Source: Kluyvera sichuanensis (lineage in GTDB: Bacteria > Pseudomonadota > Gammaproteobacteria > Enterobacterales > Enterobacteriaceae). Taken from it: 64,000 nt of DNA. Every line of letters begins with the position of its first letter. The stretch's first letter is position 1. The notes beneath the pieces are model-generated. The model was not told where the DNA came from, ran no database searches, and worked only from the letters and a program-made list of their open reading frames with translations. Shown in pieces: positions 29,232-37,012 of this stretch. The stretch covers positions 62,001-126,000 of the forward strand of contig NZ_JABBJF010000005.1 of assembly GCF_014218705.1 (NCBI RefSeq). The letters are read 5' to 3'. The translations under genes and the position numbers were made by a program.

Positions 29232-30119
29232 ATGATCGTCAGGCCGGAGCAAACCTGGCTGCGGAAATTATTCTCATGGCGCGGTTCCATCATGAGAAAA
29301 ATTTCTCCTCAGCTCTGTTTCTTTATCATGCTGAATATCGTCTATCTGTATGTGCTACCGCTCTTAAATCTGCACGGCATCATCGCCAAGGAGAGCTCGT
29401 TTTACTTTATCGGTATCTCGATTTCGATATCGGTGTTTATCGGCTTTCGCAACAACACGGCCTGGCTGCGCTACTGGGAAGCACGCAAACTGTGGGGCGA
29501 TCTGCTCATCGTGAGCCGGTCGCTGATGCGCGAGGTCATCAATACCACCAAGGCGAGCCCAGAAGAAAAAATGGCGGTACTGGACCTGATTGTTACCTAT
29601 TGCGCCACGTTAAAAGCCAAGCTGCGTCATGGGCCGGTGCCGGTTTCGCGCGCGCTGGACTATCAGCATCTCACCACCCCCTGCAACGCCCTGCTGCAAA
29701 ATATTGGGCAGTGGCTGTATCTGCATCGGCCCGATGAGTTTATCTATCGCAATTTCAATCATTATCTCAATCAGATGAGTACCATCCAGGGCGGCTGCGA
29801 GCGCATCAGCAACACGCCGATTCCCTATGCCTACTCGCTGTTGCTGCACCGGACGGTGGGCATTTTTTGCGCCGTATATCCGCTGCTGCTGATCCATGAT
29901 TTTGGCTTTTTGACCCTGCTGTTTTCTATCTTTACCACCTACGCGCTGCTGGCGCTCGACGCTATCGCGACCGAACTGGAAGACCCATTCGGTACTGAAG
30001 ATAACGATCTGCCGCTTAACGCGATTTGCAATGCGATTGAGATAGACCTGCGGGAGATGATGAAAGACAGTCTGATACCAACAAAAATGGCGCCGGACGC
30101 CAACTACCGGCTGCTTTGA
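29232..30119 (+). CDS. Bestrophin-family anion channel, YneE-like
   Basis: This 295-aa membrane protein is similar over its whole length to E. coli YneE: MIVRPEQTWLRKLFSWRGS start, GFRNNTAWLRYWEARKLWG, SRSLMREV, and the conserved ELEDPFGTEDNDLPLNAICNAIEIDL tail, equivalent to the bestrophin acidic cluster. Four hydrophobic helices are visible. Bacterial bestrophins form pentameric ion channels. Here it is coupled to a small unknown gene and follows a LysR regulator. Confidence 0.88.
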   Translation: MIVRPEQTWLRKLFSWRGSIMRKISPQLCFFIMLNIVYLYVLPLLNLHGIIAKESSFYFIGISISISVFIGFRNNTAWLRYWEARKLWGDLLIVSRSLMREVINTTKASPEEKMAVLDLIVTYCATLKAKLRHGPVPVSRALDYQHLTTPCNALLQNIGQWLYLHRPDEFIYRNFNHYLNQMSTIQGGCERISNTPIPYAYSLLLHRTVGIFCAVYPLLLIHDFGFLTLLFSIFTTYALLALDAIATELEDPFGTEDNDLPLNAICNAIEIDLREMMKDSLIPTKMAPDANYRLL

Positions 30120-30124
30120 GGTTT

Positions 30125-30161
30125 CCCCCTCACCCTGGCCCTCTCCCCACCGGGAGAGGGA
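30125..30161. repeat. Dispersed CCCTCACCC...CCCTCTCCCC repeat, single copy
   Basis: CCCTCACCCTGGCCCTCTCC followed by CCACCGGGAGAGGG folds into a short hairpin (CCCTCTCCC/GGGAGAGGG). It belongs to the same family as 15891-15997 and 40373-40460 and separates the convergent bestrophin and HEPN genes. Confidence 0.7.
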
Positions 30162-30179
30162 ACGGTATGGTCCCTGTTT

Positions 30180-31772
30180 TCAGCGGATCACATCGTAGAC
30201 CGACTTCTGAATCGTCAGCCACTTTTTGCTTTCGGCATCGCCCGTTGCTTTACTGCGCTGCTGAGCGTTATCCACCGCCAGACGCTGACGCGCCACCACG
30301 GCGGGAGTGGTGCAAAACGCCTGTAGATAAGATTTTCGAATCGCGCTGAGCTGAGCGCCGCGCGACAGTTCGAGCGTGAGCGTATTGATAAACCGGCGAC
30401 AGGGTTTCAGTTCATCCATTTGCAGGTGGTAGCGCAACAGCAGATTCAGCACCTCTTCGTGCTGGGCCGCCATCGCCGAGTCTGTCCAGGCGAGCTGCCA
30501 GGTCATCCCGCCGCGTAAAAACAGCGTCGTCACCTCAAGATCATTACGATCGATAGCCGCCCGTAGCGCATTGCGATCCCATAAGATCCCGCGCCGGGCC
30601 AGCAGATCGCGAGGAGAGGCCGTCGTTGTACTCTCTGCTTGTGCCACGGTAACCGGCGGTGGCGGCTCGACGTACGGCCGCGACGTCGGTTCGGAAGTCA
30701 ACAGGCTGATACCGCCAAGCGCCATCCCCAGCACCGTCACGGCAACCGCTCCCCACAGTACGGCTGCGGCAATTCGCTCACGCGTATCAGAACGCTCACG
30801 CGCCTTATGAGACAGGCGTTCAATGCTGTCAGCAATGGGCTTTCCATCAACGCCCCAGGCATGCGCATAATCCCGTGCAAGCGTCCAGTAACGCTGAATT
30901 TCACTACCGTCTGCCGCCATCAGGCTAGCGGGATTGACGCGCGTACGCCCTTGCTCGTAGGCGTGCTGTACCGGCGTGGTGACCTGTTCGGTATAGAGAT
31001 CTAACAACTGACACTCAACCTCCGTCAGCAAATGATGCGCCAGCACCTTATTACGCATCCGGCGAACATCTTCGAGAAAGGTATGCAGCGTCAGGCGCTG
31101 TTCGGCAAGAAAGGTCAGCGACGCGGCATGATTAAAAAGCGAAGAGTAGTGACGGGAGAAGGCCTTTTTATCGACAATCAACAGCGCCAGCTCGCTAAAC
31201 GTCATGCCATCAAGCACGCTTTCCGTCGGGCTTCGAGAACGCCAGCGCATCACTTCGTGAGAACCAAACTGAACGCTAAGATACTGATGGAGATGCGGAA
31301 TATCCGGCCAGACCTGCATCACCAGCCCACGTAGCGTAAGGTGGATCGTGCGAATTTGTCGCTCCGCCTGCTCTTGCAGCTGTTCCGCATCGCTGGCGTA
31401 GCCGGTGGTAAACATCAGCAGCGGCTGCTGCTGTTTTATCTGTTCCAGCGTCACAACAAAGCGCTCAGCCGCAATCAGCTGATTTTCGGTGGCCGTCTGC
31501 CCATGTTCATATGAGGGAATGCCCTGCTGAAGATGACGCAGCTGGAGCATAAATTCGCTCAACTGGCTGTCGTTAATGTTAAGCCGCTGGGCCACCGCGC
31601 CCCAGCCGCCAAGGTTCAATCGCGCCTGATCGAGCTGTTCCAGAAACCAACGGGGATCTTTGCCCTCCGTCACGCGCAGCTTAAGCAGCGTGAGGATCTC
31701 CATCGAGGCCTGGCGAATCACGCTCAGGCAATGCTCATACTGCTGGCCAACCTGTCGCGATAACGTCGACAT
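30180..31772 (-). CDS. HEPN-domain membrane protein (STY4199-like), uncharacterised
   Basis: This 530-aa protein resembles what I recall as the STY4199 family of HEPN proteins. Residues 1 to about 290 are largely helical, with a candidate HEPN motif R240-x5-H246 (RNKVLAH) after the VRRMR segment. In HEPN RNases, R-x4-6-H is the catalytic signature. A single hydrophobic helix lies at about 334-357 (AAAVLWGAVAVTVLGMALGG), followed by a proline-rich linker (PYVEPPPPVTV) and a C-terminal helical part (about 390-530) with ankyrin-like phrasing (NALRAAIDRNDLEVTTLFLR). It has no operon partner. Function is unknown; an RNA-cleaving sensor is inference. Composition is like the core genes, so it is not a recent arrival. 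Confidence 0.75.
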   Translation of the reverse strand: MSTLSRQVGQQYEHCLSVIRQASMEILTLLKLRVTEGKDPRWFLEQLDQARLNLGGWGAVAQRLNINDSQLSEFMLQLRHLQQGIPSYEHGQTATENQLIAAERFVVTLEQIKQQQPLLMFTTGYASDAEQLQEQAERQIRTIHLTLRGLVMQVWPDIPHLHQYLSVQFGSHEVMRWRSRSPTESVLDGMTFSELALLIVDKKAFSRHYSSLFNHAASLTFLAEQRLTLHTFLEDVRRMRNKVLAHHLLTEVECQLLDLYTEQVTTPVQHAYEQGRTRVNPASLMAADGSEIQRYWTLARDYAHAWGVDGKPIADSIERLSHKARERSDTRERIAAAVLWGAVAVTVLGMALGGISLLTSEPTSRPYVEPPPPVTVAQAESTTTASPRDLLARRGILWDRNALRAAIDRNDLEVTTLFLRGGMTWQLAWTDSAMAAQHEEVLNLLLRYHLQMDELKPCRRFINTLTLELSRGAQLSAIRKSYLQAFCTTPAVVARQRLAVDNAQQRSKATGDAESKKWLTIQKSVYDVIR

Positions 31773-31908
31773 TTTCCCATTCCTTAATCAACAGCAAGGT
31801 TTTTTAGCCTTAGGATTAATATGTTACTGCTTTGTTATTTTTGTCGTTACACCATAGAGCAATTCAGGCAAATTAACAGTCCCGCGCCACCTATCAGAAT
31901 GAGAAATT

Positions 31909-32454
31909 ATGATCGCGCTCACCACCGAACGTTTAAGCTGTACCCTGATTACCGAAAGCGACTGGTCCTTTTTCCTGGCCTTACAGCAGCACCCGCAGGT
32001 AATGCGCTATGTGGCAGATAGCCGAAGCGAAGAGGAGATTCGGGCAGCCTTCGACGCACGCCTTCCCCCCTGGACGCCGGGAGCCGAACACTGGCTGTGT
32101 CTGGTGGTGCGCGACGCTGCACAAACACCGCTGGGGATCACCGGCTATATCCATCGTGATAGTGACTGCGCCGAGGTTGGTTTTTTGTTTTCCCCACAGG
32201 CGCAGGGAAAAGGCTATGGCAGCGAGTCGCTGCACGCGGTCTGCGACTACGCCTTCCGGCATGGCGGTATACGACGGCTGACGGCGACGGTCACCGCAGG
32301 TAATATCGCCTCCCGACGTACGCTGGAAAAGCAGGGCTTTATGCTGGAAGGTGAGCTACGCGAAAGCTACTTTCTGGCCGGGCAATGGCAAAATGACTGG
32401 CTTTTCGGCTTACTGAGTCATGAATTTGATACGTCTCGGACATCCGGCCAATAG
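31909..32454 (+). CDS. GNAT-family N-acetyltransferase (RimJ/RimL-like)
   Basis: This 181-aa protein has the acetyl-CoA-binding motif QAQGKGYGSESL (Q/R-x2-G-x-G) and a following NIASRRTLEKQGFMLEGELR segment typical of RimJ/RimL-type acetyltransferases. The substrate could be a protein N-terminus, an amine or an antibiotic and cannot be told from sequence. It stands 53 bp upstream of the lysozyme-fold gene on the same strand. Confidence 0.85.
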   Translation: MIALTTERLSCTLITESDWSFFLALQQHPQVMRYVADSRSEEEIRAAFDARLPPWTPGAEHWLCLVVRDAAQTPLGITGYIHRDSDCAEVGFLFSPQAQGKGYGSESLHAVCDYAFRHGGIRRLTATVTAGNIASRRTLEKQGFMLEGELRESYFLAGQWQNDWLFGLLSHEFDTSRTSGQ

Positions 32455-32480
32455 TCCCGTCTGGACGACTCTTTTACACT

Positions 32481-32500
32481 CCTCATTCCATTGAATGAGG
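32481..32500 (+). promoter_or_regulatory. Hairpin covering the ribosome binding site of the lysozyme-fold gene
   Basis: A perfect 8-bp stem CCTCATTC / GAATGAGG with loop CATT lies here, and its 3' arm contains the GAGG of the Shine-Dalgarno sequence (GAGGG, 32497-32501, 6 nt before ATG). It could hide the site in the mRNA, or act as a DNA operator just after a possible TACACT -10. There is no T-run for a terminator. Confidence 0.5.
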
Positions 32501-32507
32501 GCCAAAG

Positions 32508-32948
32508 ATGTTACATGTCGCTACGCCGAGCCTACTGGGGCTGGAACTAATTAAGCAGTATCAGGGGCTGTCGTTGGAAAAGTATCAGGATGCAGATGGG
32601 TTGTGGATCGTGGGCTACGGGCATTTGATTCGCGACCAGGAACGTTTTGATGGGCCGATTACGCTCACTCAGGCCGAGCAATTGTTTCAGCAGGACGTGG
32701 ATTATTATCACCAGGTGCTGCGCCGTTGCATGAAGGTGCCATTAAACCAGCATCAGTCCGATGCCCTGATGTCGCTGGCCTTCAGCCTGGGTCCGGAAGC
32801 CGTGCAGCAGTCAACTATCGTGCGTGAGATGAACCAGGGCCATATGGCGGATGCGCTGGCGCTCTGGCAGCAACAAGGGGCGTCACAGACTAGCCTGGCG
32901 ACGCAGCGCCAGGCTGAAGCAGCGTTATTCTGTGGCAATATGAGCTGA
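32508..32948 (+). CDS. Lysozyme-fold (GH24-like) protein lacking key catalytic residues
   Basis: This 146-aa protein aligns without gaps to the N-terminal lobe of T4-type lysozymes: KQYQGLSLEKYQDADGLWIV followed by GYGHL. The catalytic Glu is Gln (Q19), the Asp is kept (D28), and the Thr position is Ile (I34). Two of three catalytic residues are therefore changed, and muramidase activity is doubtful. There is no signal peptide and no holin or Rz-like neighbour, so it is not a prophage lysis cassette. Its ribosome binding site sits in a hairpin. The last 24 bp overlap the convergent LuxR-type gene. It may bind peptidoglycan or be a co-opted relic. Confidence 0.75.
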   Translation: MLHVATPSLLGLELIKQYQGLSLEKYQDADGLWIVGYGHLIRDQERFDGPITLTQAEQLFQQDVDYYHQVLRRCMKVPLNQHQSDALMSLAFSLGPEAVQQSTIVREMNQGHMADALALWQQQGASQTSLATQRQAEAALFCGNMS

Positions 32949-33551
32949 AGCTTCCTGATTATTCATCAGCATAGCGGCCTGCGTGCGATTTTTAACACCC
33001 AGGCGGCGATACAGTGATTCAAGGTGCGCTTTTACGGTGCCAGCGCTAATATTCAACGTTCGGCTGATTTCCTTATTCGATTCACCGTTGGCCAGCAGTG
33101 ATAATATCTCACGTTGGCGCTGGCTCAGATTATCCAACCCCTGTTTTTCCTGCTCATACTCCATCCGCCAATCGCCCGGCAGGCAAATCAGACCGCGCAG
33201 GACGCTTTTGATCGTCTGTACAAATATCTCGACGCTGGCATCCCTGGGGATAATCGCCTGTAGGTTATAGGCCATCATATCGTTCAGCCAGGCACGGTTA
33301 TAATCATTCACAATAATAATGCCCTTTGACTCCGGAAACTGCTGGTGCTTTTCCTGCAGCAGCCACTGGCAGAAGCCGTGATCCAGGCCGCCGTCAAGAA
33401 TCAACAGCGCATCTGGATGCTGTAACAGTTGCCGCCACAGGTCATCGGCCTGACTGACAGCAGAAATATCAATTCCTGGAATATGTTCCTGTAAGCTGAT
33501 TTTCATTCCATGAATAAATATTGACTGCCTGTCAAACATCACTACCTGCAT
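32925..33551 (-). CDS. LuxR/NarL-type orphan response regulator
   Basis: This 208-aa protein has an N-terminal receiver-like domain (D53 in LLILDGGLD at the phospho-acceptor position, but only one acidic residue in the MFDRQS loop and Arg in AIIPRD where Lys is usual) and a C-terminal LuxR HTH (LSQRQREILSLLANGESNKE and following NISAGTVKAHLESLYRRLGV). No sensor kinase is adjacent, so it may act without phosphorylation, as several fimbrial and biofilm regulators do. It converges on and overlaps the lysozyme-fold gene by 24 bp. The 358-bp gap upstream (33552-33909) is AT-rich promoter-like sequence plus a terminator, with no supportable gene. Confidence 0.82.
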   Translation of the reverse strand: MQVVMFDRQSIFIHGMKISLQEHIPGIDISAVSQADDLWRQLLQHPDALLILDGGLDHGFCQWLLQEKHQQFPESKGIIIVNDYNRAWLNDMMAYNLQAIIPRDASVEIFVQTIKSVLRGLICLPGDWRMEYEQEKQGLDNLSQRQREILSLLANGESNKEISRTLNISAGTVKAHLESLYRRLGVKNRTQAAMLMNNQEASAHIATE

Positions 33552-33873
33552 AATGGATTCCCCATATCAAAATAAAACGAATTCTAATGGCGTGCAGAGT
33601 AATCCCCACAACCTGAAATAAGAACTCGCCGTTTGGCCTGGGTCATTTTACGTAGATATCGGGCGTTCTAAACATCATAATTATGAATGCTTACAACCGT
33701 CACACCACCATTACGCATTCACATATATCATCATATTTTAATTAAGAAATGGATTAGATAATCGTGTCGCTACGATAATATTAATTAAATGGGAATGTAG
33801 GTTATTGCGAGGATAGGCGGAAGTAAAGGGAATAATAATTCCTGATTAAGACTATTTTCCGCACGATAGGTAA

Positions 33874-33902
33874 ATAACGCCTTTGCAAAGCAAAGGCGTT
33901 AT
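33874..33902 (-). terminator. Hairpin terminator after the SDR gene
   Basis: A perfect 13-bp stem ATAACGCCTTTGC / GCAAAGGCGTTAT with loop AAA lies 8 bp beyond the SDR stop. On the minus strand it is followed by the T-containing TTACCTATCG, so the T-run is weak. Confidence 0.7.
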
Positions 33903-33909
33903 CGCAGAC

Positions 33910-34668
33910 TTACAGGAACATGCCGCCCGAAACTTCGATGCGCTGCGCGGTCATCCAGCGCAGGTTATCGCTCAGCAGCGCGGCAATCGCATCGCCAATA
34001 TCATCCGGCAGCCCAACGCGACCCAGCGCGGTTTGCGACGCCACGTACTTGTTCAGGTCGTCGTTGTCGCGAACGCGGCCACCGCCAAAGTCGGTTTCAA
34101 TCGCCCCTGGCGCAATGCTGTTGACCGAAATTCCGCGCGCCCCCAGCTCTTTTGCCTGATAGCGGGTCAGCACTTCCATCGCCCCTTTCATTGAGGCGTA
34201 GGCGGCATAGCCCGGCAGCGCAAAACGCGCCAGCCCGGTCGAGACGTTGAGGATGCGTCCGCCATTTTCCATCAGCGACAGCAGCGACTGAGTCAGGAAG
34301 AACGGTCCCTTGAAATGGATATTCATCAGCTCATCAAATAGCGTCTCGGAGGTCTCAGCAAAGGAGGCATACAGGCCAATCCCGGCGTTGTTCACTAAAT
34401 AATCAAACGTCTCGCGACCCCAGACCTGATTCAGCGCTTCTTTCACCTGCTGAGTGAAGGCCGCAAAGCTGGCAACATCGCTGACGTTCAGCTGTAATGC
34501 TACGGCTTTCGCTCCTTTTTGCTCAATTTCGGCCACAACTTCCAGCGCGGCATCACGTTGACTGTTGTAGGTGAAGATAATATCCGTTCCCTGCGCGGCC
34601 AGCTTCAGCACCGCATTTTTACCGAGTCCGCGGCTACCGCCGGTCACTAACGCAATACGTTGAGTCAT
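33910..34668 (-). CDS. Short-chain dehydrogenase/reductase (SDR)
   Basis: This 252-aa classical SDR has the NAD(P) motif TGGSRGLGKNAVLKL (TGxxxGxG), NNAG in LVNNAGIGLYA, and the catalytic Tyr-x3-Lys in the YAAYASMKGAM segment. The position after NxxG suggests NAD(P)H use, but the substrate is unknown. The frame is open 46 codons further upstream; I chose the ATG at 34666-34668 with GAGG 6 nt before it. It is divergent from a LysR regulator, the likely controller. Confidence 0.87.
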   Translation of the reverse strand: MTQRIALVTGGSRGLGKNAVLKLAAQGTDIIFTYNSQRDAALEVVAEIEQKGAKAVALQLNVSDVASFAAFTQQVKEALNQVWGRETFDYLVNNAGIGLYASFAETSETLFDELMNIHFKGPFFLTQSLLSLMENGGRILNVSTGLARFALPGYAAYASMKGAMEVLTRYQAKELGARGISVNSIAPGAIETDFGGGRVRDNDDLNKYVASQTALGRVGLPDDIGDAIAALLSDNLRWMTAQRIEVSGGMFL

Positions 34669-34787
34669 GGGAAACCTCATTTCAGTGGGTGTGTTCGTTG
34701 AGAACAAGCTTATTAGGTGATAAAAGAACAATAAATATCCCTGATTACGCTTCACTGTCTCATTCAGAACAACAATAGGGCATGCTG

Positions 34788-35687
34788 ATGGATAAAATTC
34801 ACGCAATGCAACTGTTCATCCGCGTCGCTGAACTGGAGAGTTTTTCCCGCGCGGCGGATACCCTTGGCCTTCCTAAAGGTAGCGTATCGCGACAAATTCA
34901 GGCGCTGGAAAACCATCTGGGTTGCCGCCTGCTGCACCGCACCACTCGACGGGTGCTGCTGACTCAGGATGGGATGGTCTACTACGAGCGCGCTAAAGAT
35001 TTGCTGAGCAACCTCGACGAACTGGACAGCATGTTTCAGAGCGACCCCAGCAGCGTGAGCGGGCGGCTGCGCGTGGATATGCCGGTAGGTATCGCCCGTA
35101 AGGTGGTGATCCCCAAACTGCCCGCTTTTTTGCAGCACTATCCCGGCATTGAGCTTGAGCTCAGCAGCAGCGATCGCTTAGTCGATGTGATTCGCGAAGG
35201 ATTTGACTGCGTAGTACGCGTGGGGTCGTTGAAAGATTCAGGGCTGATTGCCCGGCCGCTCGGCAAACTGACCATCATTAACTGTGCTAGTCCAGGCTAC
35301 CTGGCGCGCTTTGGCTATCCCGAGTCGCTGGACGACCTCAGCAACCATGCGCTGGTGCACTACGCCACCAATCTCGGCGTGCGCCCGCAGGGGTTTGAAG
35401 TAGCGAAAGAGGGCGGCACCAGGTGGGTCAAAACCGGCGGCGTGCTGACGGTGAACAGCACGGAAACCTATCATGCTGCCTGCCTGGCAGGGCTGGGGAT
35501 TATTCAGGTGCCGCGCGTTGGCGTGCGCGAAGCGCTGCACAGCGGCGAGCTGGTTGAAATTCTCCCGCAGCATCGGGCCGAGCCGATGCCGGTGTCGTTA
35601 ATTTACCCGCACCGTCGTAACCTATCGCGGCGGGTACACCTGTTTATGGAATGGTTAACCGGCGTGTTGCAGGGATATGTGGATTGA
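34788..35687 (+). CDS. LysR-family regulator next to the SDR gene
   Basis: This 299-aa LysR protein has an HTH with SFSRAADTLGLPKGSVSRQI and LLHRTTRRVLLTQDG, followed by the effector domain. It is divergent from the SDR gene across 119 bp. Of two in-frame ATG codons I prefer 34788, because TAGGG lies 7 nt before it and only 1 nt before the ATG at 34782. Confidence 0.85.
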   Translation: MDKIHAMQLFIRVAELESFSRAADTLGLPKGSVSRQIQALENHLGCRLLHRTTRRVLLTQDGMVYYERAKDLLSNLDELDSMFQSDPSSVSGRLRVDMPVGIARKVVIPKLPAFLQHYPGIELELSSSDRLVDVIREGFDCVVRVGSLKDSGLIARPLGKLTIINCASPGYLARFGYPESLDDLSNHALVHYATNLGVRPQGFEVAKEGGTRWVKTGGVLTVNSTETYHAACLAGLGIIQVPRVGVREALHSGELVEILPQHRAEPMPVSLIYPHRRNLSRRVHLFMEWLTGVLQGYVD

Positions 35688-35740
35688 TCCCGGCGGCGCT
35701 TTGGGTTGCTTGGACGAGGTGCAACGCACCGACTCCGGGG
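35688..35740. repeat. REP-like fragment between lysR and yhjD
   Basis: CCCGGCGGCGCT...TTGGACGAGGTGCAACGCAC-CGACTCCGGGG resembles one half of the 13863-13936 element (GGACGAGGCGCACCAGCGCCGACTCCGGGG). Confidence 0.55.
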
Positions 35741-35786
35741 AACCCTCTATACTTAAGTAAAAGCAATAAAAAGGAAAATCTCCCTG

Positions 35787-36749
35787 ATGACGTCGGAAAA
35801 CAACGATAAACGTCTACAGCAAAAGGCTAGCAAGGCGCTGGACAGCGTCACCACCACGGCGCAGAAGATTCAGCGCCAGCCGGTCATCGCCCACCTGATT
35901 CGCGCCGCTGAGCGCTTTAACGATAGGCTGGGAAATCAGTTTGGCGCGGCTATTACCTACTTTTCATTCTTATCGATGATCCCCATTCTGATGGTGTCGT
36001 TCGCCGCCGCCGGCTTTATTCTTGCCTCGCATCCGACGCTGCTACAGGACATCTTCAATAAGATCCTGGCCAACGTCAGCGACCCGACGCTCGCTGCCAC
36101 CCTCAAAAGCACCATCAACACCGCCGTGCAGCAGCGTACCACCGTCGGCCTGGTCGGCCTGTGTATCGCCCTCTACTCCGGCATCAACTGGATGGGCAAC
36201 CTGCGCGAGGCTATTCGCGCCCAGTCGCGCGACGTCTGGGAACGCACGCCGCAGGATCAGGAGGCCATCTGGATTAAGTACCTGCGCGACTTCGTGTCGC
36301 TGATTGGCCTGCTGATTGCGCTGATTGTCACCCTTTCCATTACGTCGGTGGCCGGGTCGGCGCAGCAGCTGATTATCTCGGCACTGTATCTCGACAGCAT
36401 TGAGTGGCTGAAGCCCGCCTGGCGGTTGATAGGCCTGGCGATTTCGATCTTCGCCAACTACCTGCTGTTCTTCTGGATTTTCTGGCGACTGCCCCGCCAC
36501 CGCCCGCGTAAAAAGGCGCTGATCCGTGGCACTTTTATTGCTGCTATCGGCTTTGAGGTGATCAAAATCATCATGACCTGGACGCTACCGACGCTGGTGA
36601 AATCCCCGTCCGGCGCCGCGTTTGGTTCCGTGCTCGGCCTGATGGCGTTCTTCTACTTCTTCGCCCGCCTGACGCTGTTCTGCGCCGCGTGGATTGCCAC
36701 GGCAGAGTACAAGGACGACCCGAGAATGCCGGGAAAAACCCACCGCTAA
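35787..36749 (+). CDS. yhjD: YhjD, inner-membrane YihY/BrkB-family protein
   Basis: This 320-aa polytopic inner-membrane protein is nearly identical to E. coli YhjD outside its N-terminus. About six hydrophobic helices and the GAAITYFSFLSMIPILMVSF segment are visible. In E. coli, an altered YhjD suppresses the lethality of Kdo-free lipid A, which implicates it in lipid export. The N-terminal 40 residues are hydrophilic and cytoplasmic. Length is slightly shorter than the 337 aa of K-12. Confidence 0.93.
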   Translation: MTSENNDKRLQQKASKALDSVTTTAQKIQRQPVIAHLIRAAERFNDRLGNQFGAAITYFSFLSMIPILMVSFAAAGFILASHPTLLQDIFNKILANVSDPTLAATLKSTINTAVQQRTTVGLVGLCIALYSGINWMGNLREAIRAQSRDVWERTPQDQEAIWIKYLRDFVSLIGLLIALIVTLSITSVAGSAQQLIISALYLDSIEWLKPAWRLIGLAISIFANYLLFFWIFWRLPRHRPRKKALIRGTFIAAIGFEVIKIIMTWTLPTLVKSPSGAAFGSVLGLMAFFYFFARLTLFCAAWIATAEYKDDPRMPGKTHR

Positions 36750-36755
36750 CCGCCC

Positions 36756-36782
36756 GGTTGGGCTGAAAATTTCAGCCCAACC
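36756..36782. terminator. Strong hairpin after yhjD
   Basis: A perfect inverted repeat GGTTGGGCTGAAA / TTTCAGCCCAACC (1-nt centre) starts 6 bp after the yhjD stop. There is no T-run after it, so it may act as an mRNA 3'-end stabiliser. The following 230 bp before yhjE are AT-rich promoter-like sequence. Confidence 0.5.
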
Positions 36783-37012
36783 CACCGAATTAGCATATAA
36801 ATCCAGCCTGTAACTTTTATTTAACCAAAAACCAGTTTTATCATCTAATCTACGAAAAATGTGAAGCATTTCATGTTTGATAATTTACTGGTATAAAAAT
36901 TATCCACTTTTTGCCCCTCTTTTCACCATTTTACAATCCTGTTACAGATTGAAATGTCGCTTTTGCTATGTCTAATATGGCCTTTCGTTCGCTATACATA
37001 TTAGAAAAGACT

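Noticed and set aside
32508-33551. Prophage remnant based on the lysozyme-like gene
   Set aside because: No holin, spanin, integrase, tRNA or attachment-site duplication is nearby, and base composition is like the core genes.
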